8,511 bases of DNA from Alphaproteobacteria bacterium (GTDB lineage: Bacteria; Pseudomonadota; Alphaproteobacteria; Sphingomonadales; Sphingomonadaceae). The position numbers were made by a program, and so were the translations under genes. Below, one piece after another: positions 6,173-8,511 of this stretch; position 1 is the first letter of the stretch; the number at the start of each line of letters is the position of its first letter. The stretch covers positions 1-8,511 of the forward strand of contig JAQGLH010000101.1 in the NCBI GenBank assembly GCA_028293005.1, in the 5' to 3' direction. A model generated the notes under the pieces. The model saw only the letters and a program-made list of their open reading frames with translations. It was not told the origin of the DNA and did not search any database.

Positions 6173-6202
6173 TTCAAACTTGGCTGCAACCGGTTGCACA
6201 AT
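6173..6202 (+). promoter_or_regulatory. Candidate promoter of the cytochrome operon overlapping the palindrome
   Basis: TTCAAA (6173-6178) and CACAAT (6197-6202) are 18 bases apart, each matching the sigma70 consensus at 4 of 6 positions. The 14-bp palindrome lies between and against them. The start would then be about 40 bases upstream of the cytochrome ATG. The match is modest. Confidence 0.25.
6185..6198. promoter_or_regulatory. Perfect 14-bp palindrome, operator-like
   Basis: TGCAACCGGTTGCA equals its own reverse complement over all 14 bases. It lies 52 bp upstream of the cytochrome lipoprotein start. Its size, central CG step and AT-containing arms resemble operators of LacI-family repressors. 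No such regulator is encoded in the window, so the binding protein is unknown. Confidence 0.5.
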
Positions 6203-6250
6203 CGCTCACGCTGCGGCAGTTCCGATCGCTGATTGATCGAGGAGAGCCCA

Positions 6251-6823
6251 ATGAAGTCGAAGTTCCTGCTCGCTGCGCTTGCTTGCACCGCCCTCGCCGC
6301 CTGCGGCGACTCCAGCACGGCCAACCAAAGCGCCGCTGCCAACAGCGCCGCCCCTGCCCAGGTTGAGCTGGCCGACGCCGGCAATGCTTCCGCGGCCGCC
6401 GAGGTCACGAACGCCGCCGCGCCTGCCGCCGATCCGGCCGAGGTGATCAAGACCCGCGAGGCCCATTACAAGGAAATCGGCAAGGCCATGAAGGGCATCG
6501 GCGACGAGCTCAAGAAGGGCACGCCCGACGTCAAGGTCATCCAGGCGCATGCCGCGACGATCGACCGGCTCGCTCCCCAGGTCCCGAGCTGGTTTCCCGC
6601 CGGCAGCGGCCCCGAAGCGGGCGTCAAGACCGAGGCCCGTGCCGAGATCTGGTCCAAGCCCGACGAATTCCGCGAGGCCGCGGCGAAGTTCGCCGCCGCC
6701 GCCAGGCAGTTCAACGCGACGGCGCAAACTGGCGATGTCGCCGCGATCGGCGCCGGCATGAAACAGCTCGGCGGCTCCTGCAAGGGCTGCCACGAGAAGT
6801 TCCGTACCGAAGAGAAGCATTGA
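6251..6823 (+). CDS. Lipid-anchored class II c-type cytochrome (cytochrome c'/c-556 type)
   Basis: The protein has 190 residues from the ATG at 6251, with AGGAG 6 bases upstream; the in-frame TTG at 6233 is unlikely. An N-terminal signal ends in the lipobox LAAC, with C18 as the predicted lipidated residue. A low-complexity Ala/Ser/Asn tether follows (20-62). Residues 63-188 form the helical cytochrome domain: the first helix (REAHYKEIGKAMKGIGDEL) has M80 as a possible sixth heme ligand, and the heme-binding CKGCH (177-181) lies close to the C-terminus, as expected for class II cytochromes. A Met in that place points to the low-spin c-556 type rather than the open-site c' type. It would sit on the periplasmic side of a membrane and shuttle electrons. 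The stop overlaps the next gene's start by one base, so the two proteins very probably work together. Heme-type assignment is inference. Confidence 0.92.
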   Translation: MKSKFLLAALACTALAACGDSSTANQSAAANSAAPAQVELADAGNASAAAEVTNAAAPAADPAEVIKTREAHYKEIGKAMKGIGDELKKGTPDVKVIQAHAATIDRLAPQVPSWFPAGSGPEAGVKTEARAEIWSKPDEFREAAAKFAAAARQFNATAQTGDVAAIGAGMKQLGGSCKGCHEKFRTEEKH

Positions 6824-7515
6824 TGGCGTCAGGCCCGCAAGCGCCTGATCAAATCATCGGCCGGATCGCAATTTGGGATTGGCCGGTCCGCATCTGCCAC
6901 TGGTTGTTCGTCCTGCTCATTCCGCTCGCCTGGTGGACGGCGGACAAGCACATGTTCGACTGGCATTTGCGCATCGGCCTGTTCCTCCTTCTGCTGCTCG
7001 TATTCCGCCTGATCTGGGGCGTGATCGGTAGCTCCACCGCCCGCTTCGCCGGCTTCATCAGCGGCCCGCGCGAAATTCTCCTTTATCTGCGCGGGCGGTG
7101 GACCAGGCGCATCGGCCACAATCCGCTCGGCGGTTGGAGCGTCGCCGCCTTGCTCGCGGTGATGCTGCTTCAGGTCGGTCTCGGCCTGTTCGCGACCGAC
7201 GACGACGGCCTTGAATCTGGTCCCCTCAACCATTTGGTAGATTACGATACTGCCGAGCGGATCACCGATCTTCACCACGCGAACTTCAACCTCCTGCTCG
7301 CGCTGATCGGGCTCCACCTCGCCGCGATCCTGTTCTACGCGATCGTCAGGCGCGCCGATCTGGTTCGGCCGATCGTCACCGGCCGCGGCAAGATCGAAGC
7401 TGGCGCTGAAGCGCAAGTGGAGGCGATGCGGCCGGCCTCGGCGGCGCGCCTCGCCACCGCCCTTGCGCTCTCGTTCGCCCTTACCTGGTGGATCTACGCA
7501 GGCGCACCGCTCTAG
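6823..7515 (+). CDS. Cytochrome b561-type membrane protein (di-heme, four-helix)
   Basis: The protein has 230 residues. The ATG at 6823 shares its A with the TGA of the cytochrome c gene (TGATG), a layout that favours translational coupling. The Trp-rich start (IWDWPVRICHWLFV) is typical of the bacterial cytochrome b561 / hydrogenase cytochrome b family. Transmembrane segments lie at about 22-41, 49-69, 105-123 and 155-176. Likely heme b ligands are H26 in helix 1, H48 at the start of helix 2, H151 or H152, and H165 in the last core helix. A fifth hydrophobic segment (about 208-227) follows a cytoplasmic-looking linker and ends the protein. Such proteins move electrons between quinol and a periplasmic carrier. 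The obvious partner is the lipid-anchored c-type cytochrome encoded just upstream. The terminal oxidant or reductant is not visible here. Confidence 0.92.
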   Translation: MASGPQAPDQIIGRIAIWDWPVRICHWLFVLLIPLAWWTADKHMFDWHLRIGLFLLLLLVFRLIWGVIGSSTARFAGFISGPREILLYLRGRWTRRIGHNPLGGWSVAALLAVMLLQVGLGLFATDDDGLESGPLNHLVDYDTAERITDLHHANFNLLLALIGLHLAAILFYAIVRRADLVRPIVTGRGKIEAGAEAQVEAMRPASAARLATALALSFALTWWIYAGAPL

Positions 7516-7529
7516 CCGGCTGGCGCTGG

Positions 7530-8279
7530 TCAGCCCATCCAACTCCCTGGGCCTGCTTGCCCGAACCCTCGCGCAGCGCGCGGCTTCGGCTTGCGCGTCG
7601 CATATCTTTTCATCATCATCGCATAGCGTGCGGCACAGATCCGGTCGTCGTTCAGCTTGACGATCAATCCGTCCTTCCTGTGGTAGAGCCGGAACTCGCC
7701 CAGCCAGTCCTCCAGATGCGCGAACACCTTCCAGCGGCTGCTCTGCATCCGGTCGAGCATCTCGCTCACCCCGGCCTCGACCCCGCAGCCGCCGTCCTCG
7801 AACGTCGCGCGCTTCGGCAGCAAGCCGAGCCCCTGGCGGCGATATTGTTCGGCAAGCGCGTCGCCCGATCCCTTGTCGTGCTGCAGCCCGTCGTGCGGCC
7901 ACGCCCAGGGCAGCCATTCGCCCCACGGCTTGAGCGCCGCGGCGTGGATCAGCGGCGTCGCCTCGCGCACGCCGTAGCTCGCGGTGACGTAGATCGTGTC
8001 GGTGTCCTTGTCCCACGCCAGCCGCGAGGCGCCGGTCGGATGGTCCCAGCCGAAGTCGATTCCACCGATCTGCGCCCAGCCTTCGGGGATCTCGAACGCC
8101 TTGACCGTGATCGCGTCCTCGTCGATCGGGAAGACGCGGCCCGACCCCAGCGACGGTATCCCCTCGGCCCGCGCCTTGCGCTCGTGCGCCGGATAGCTGG
8201 CGATGATCGCCGCGCGCTGCTCGGGCGTATAATGCTCGGCATCCTCGATCGTCATCCGCGTGATGTGCCGGCTCATCAT
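7530..8279 (-). CDS. Phage terminase large subunit, C-terminal nuclease domain only
   Basis: The protein has 249 residues from ATG 8279, with AAAGGA about 5 bases upstream. Full large terminases run to about 450-500 residues: an ATPase half, then an RNase H-like nuclease half that cuts the DNA concatemer. Here only the second half exists. Residues 10-45 match the hinge (MTIEDAEHYTPEQR, YPAHERKARAEGIPSLGSG). The nuclease core carries D75 in GIDFGWDHPTG, D130 in WPHDG and D211/D212 in KLNDDRICAARYA, which are good candidates for metal-binding acidic residues. FEDGGCGVEAGVSEMLDRM and FRLYHRKDG are further family stretches. No Walker A or B motif occurs. The minus-strand frame stays open to 8432, but that part reads as unrelated Arg/Thr-rich text and has no terminase likeness. 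The gene ends 14 bp from the convergent cytochrome b gene. Either a remnant or a nuclease-only product. Confidence 0.88.
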   Translation of the reverse strand: MMSRHITRMTIEDAEHYTPEQRAAIIASYPAHERKARAEGIPSLGSGRVFPIDEDAITVKAFEIPEGWAQIGGIDFGWDHPTGASRLAWDKDTDTIYVTASYGVREATPLIHAAALKPWGEWLPWAWPHDGLQHDKGSGDALAEQYRRQGLGLLPKRATFEDGGCGVEAGVSEMLDRMQSSRWKVFAHLEDWLGEFRLYHRKDGLIVKLNDDRICAARYAMMMKRYATRKPKPRAARGFGQAGPGSWMG

Positions 8280-8511
8280 CTTGATCCTTTGATGCTTCGT
8301 GCGGGCCTGAACCGCAGGGCCGTGCGACCCATTTCGCTTTCCACATCTGGAGCGTCGGTCGTTGTCGGCGGCTGTCGGTGCAGTCGTGTGCCGCGTGGGC
8401 GGCCGGCTATGTTCGACGGCGCGCCCAAGCAAAAGTTGGCGCGCGACCGCTGGCGAGCTGCCCCATCAGACCAGCCACGATACGACCAGCGCGACGGTGC
8501 AGGCGAAGGTT
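8280..8511. other. Window end with no supported complete gene
   Basis: Nothing convincing is seen upstream of the half terminase. A minus-strand frame running off the edge ends at TGA 8466-8468 with 14 residues, TFACTVALVVSWLV. That would suit the last membrane helix of a small protein such as a holin, but the piece is too short to call. Confidence 0.2.

Noticed and set aside
7510..7535. Shared terminator between the convergent cytochrome b and terminase genes
   Set aside because: Only 14 bp separate the stops, and no stable stem with a T-run is visible.
6829..8346. Minus-strand open frame of 505 codons across the cytochrome b and terminase region
   Set aside because: It is antisense to the cytochrome b gene, then out of frame with the terminase nuclease. 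The composition is not protein-like.
8280..8432. Upstream extension of the terminase frame
   Set aside because: The residues do not resemble the terminase ATPase or hinge, and a good ribosome binding site supports the start at 8279.

Overview
The window is GC-rich, largely gene-dense bacterial DNA. It looks like an alphaproteobacterium of the Sphingomonas group. That assignment is an inference from the style of several proteins (P22-type portal, DUF3833 protein, orphan receiver, c-type cytochrome lipoprotein) and from one intergenic repeat of a type I associate with sphingomonads. No rRNA, tRNA, CRISPR array, integrase or transposase was found.

Layout, left to right. (1) Bases 1-798, plus strand: the acidic C-terminal end of a protein that begins outside the window, then a small GTG-started protein with 4-fold beta-flower-like repeats. 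(2) Bases 795-3743, minus strand: an intact P22-type phage portal protein, preceded upstream by a stand-alone 224-residue protein with a C-terminal toxin-44 (Ntox44)-like domain. The toxin-like gene is clearly lower in GC than its neighbours. (3) Bases 3907-6020, plus strand: a three-helix membrane protein that looks leaderless, a small frameshifted gene, a single-domain response regulator, and an exported DUF3833 protein that starts at TTG. (4) Bases 6251-7515, plus strand: a two-gene redox operon with a lipid-anchored class II c-type cytochrome translationally coupled to a four-helix cytochrome b561-type protein. A perfect 14-bp palindrome sits in its upstream region. (5) Bases 7530-8279, minus strand: the nuclease half of a phage large terminase. 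The ATPase half is absent, yet the gene has its own good ribosome binding site.

The large terminase and portal genes are normally neighbours in tailed phages. Here they lie on the same strand and in the expected order, but about 4.6 kb apart. The gap holds a toxin-like gene and host-type signalling and redox genes, mostly on the opposite strand. Together with the half terminase, and with no capsid gene next to the portal, this suggests a decayed or rearranged prophage that has mixed with accessory genes. A domesticated packaging or toxin module is a more speculative reading. The most promising items are the toxin-44 protein beside phage packaging genes, the nuclease-only terminase, and the lipoprotein cytochrome / cytochrome b pair with its operator-like palindrome.
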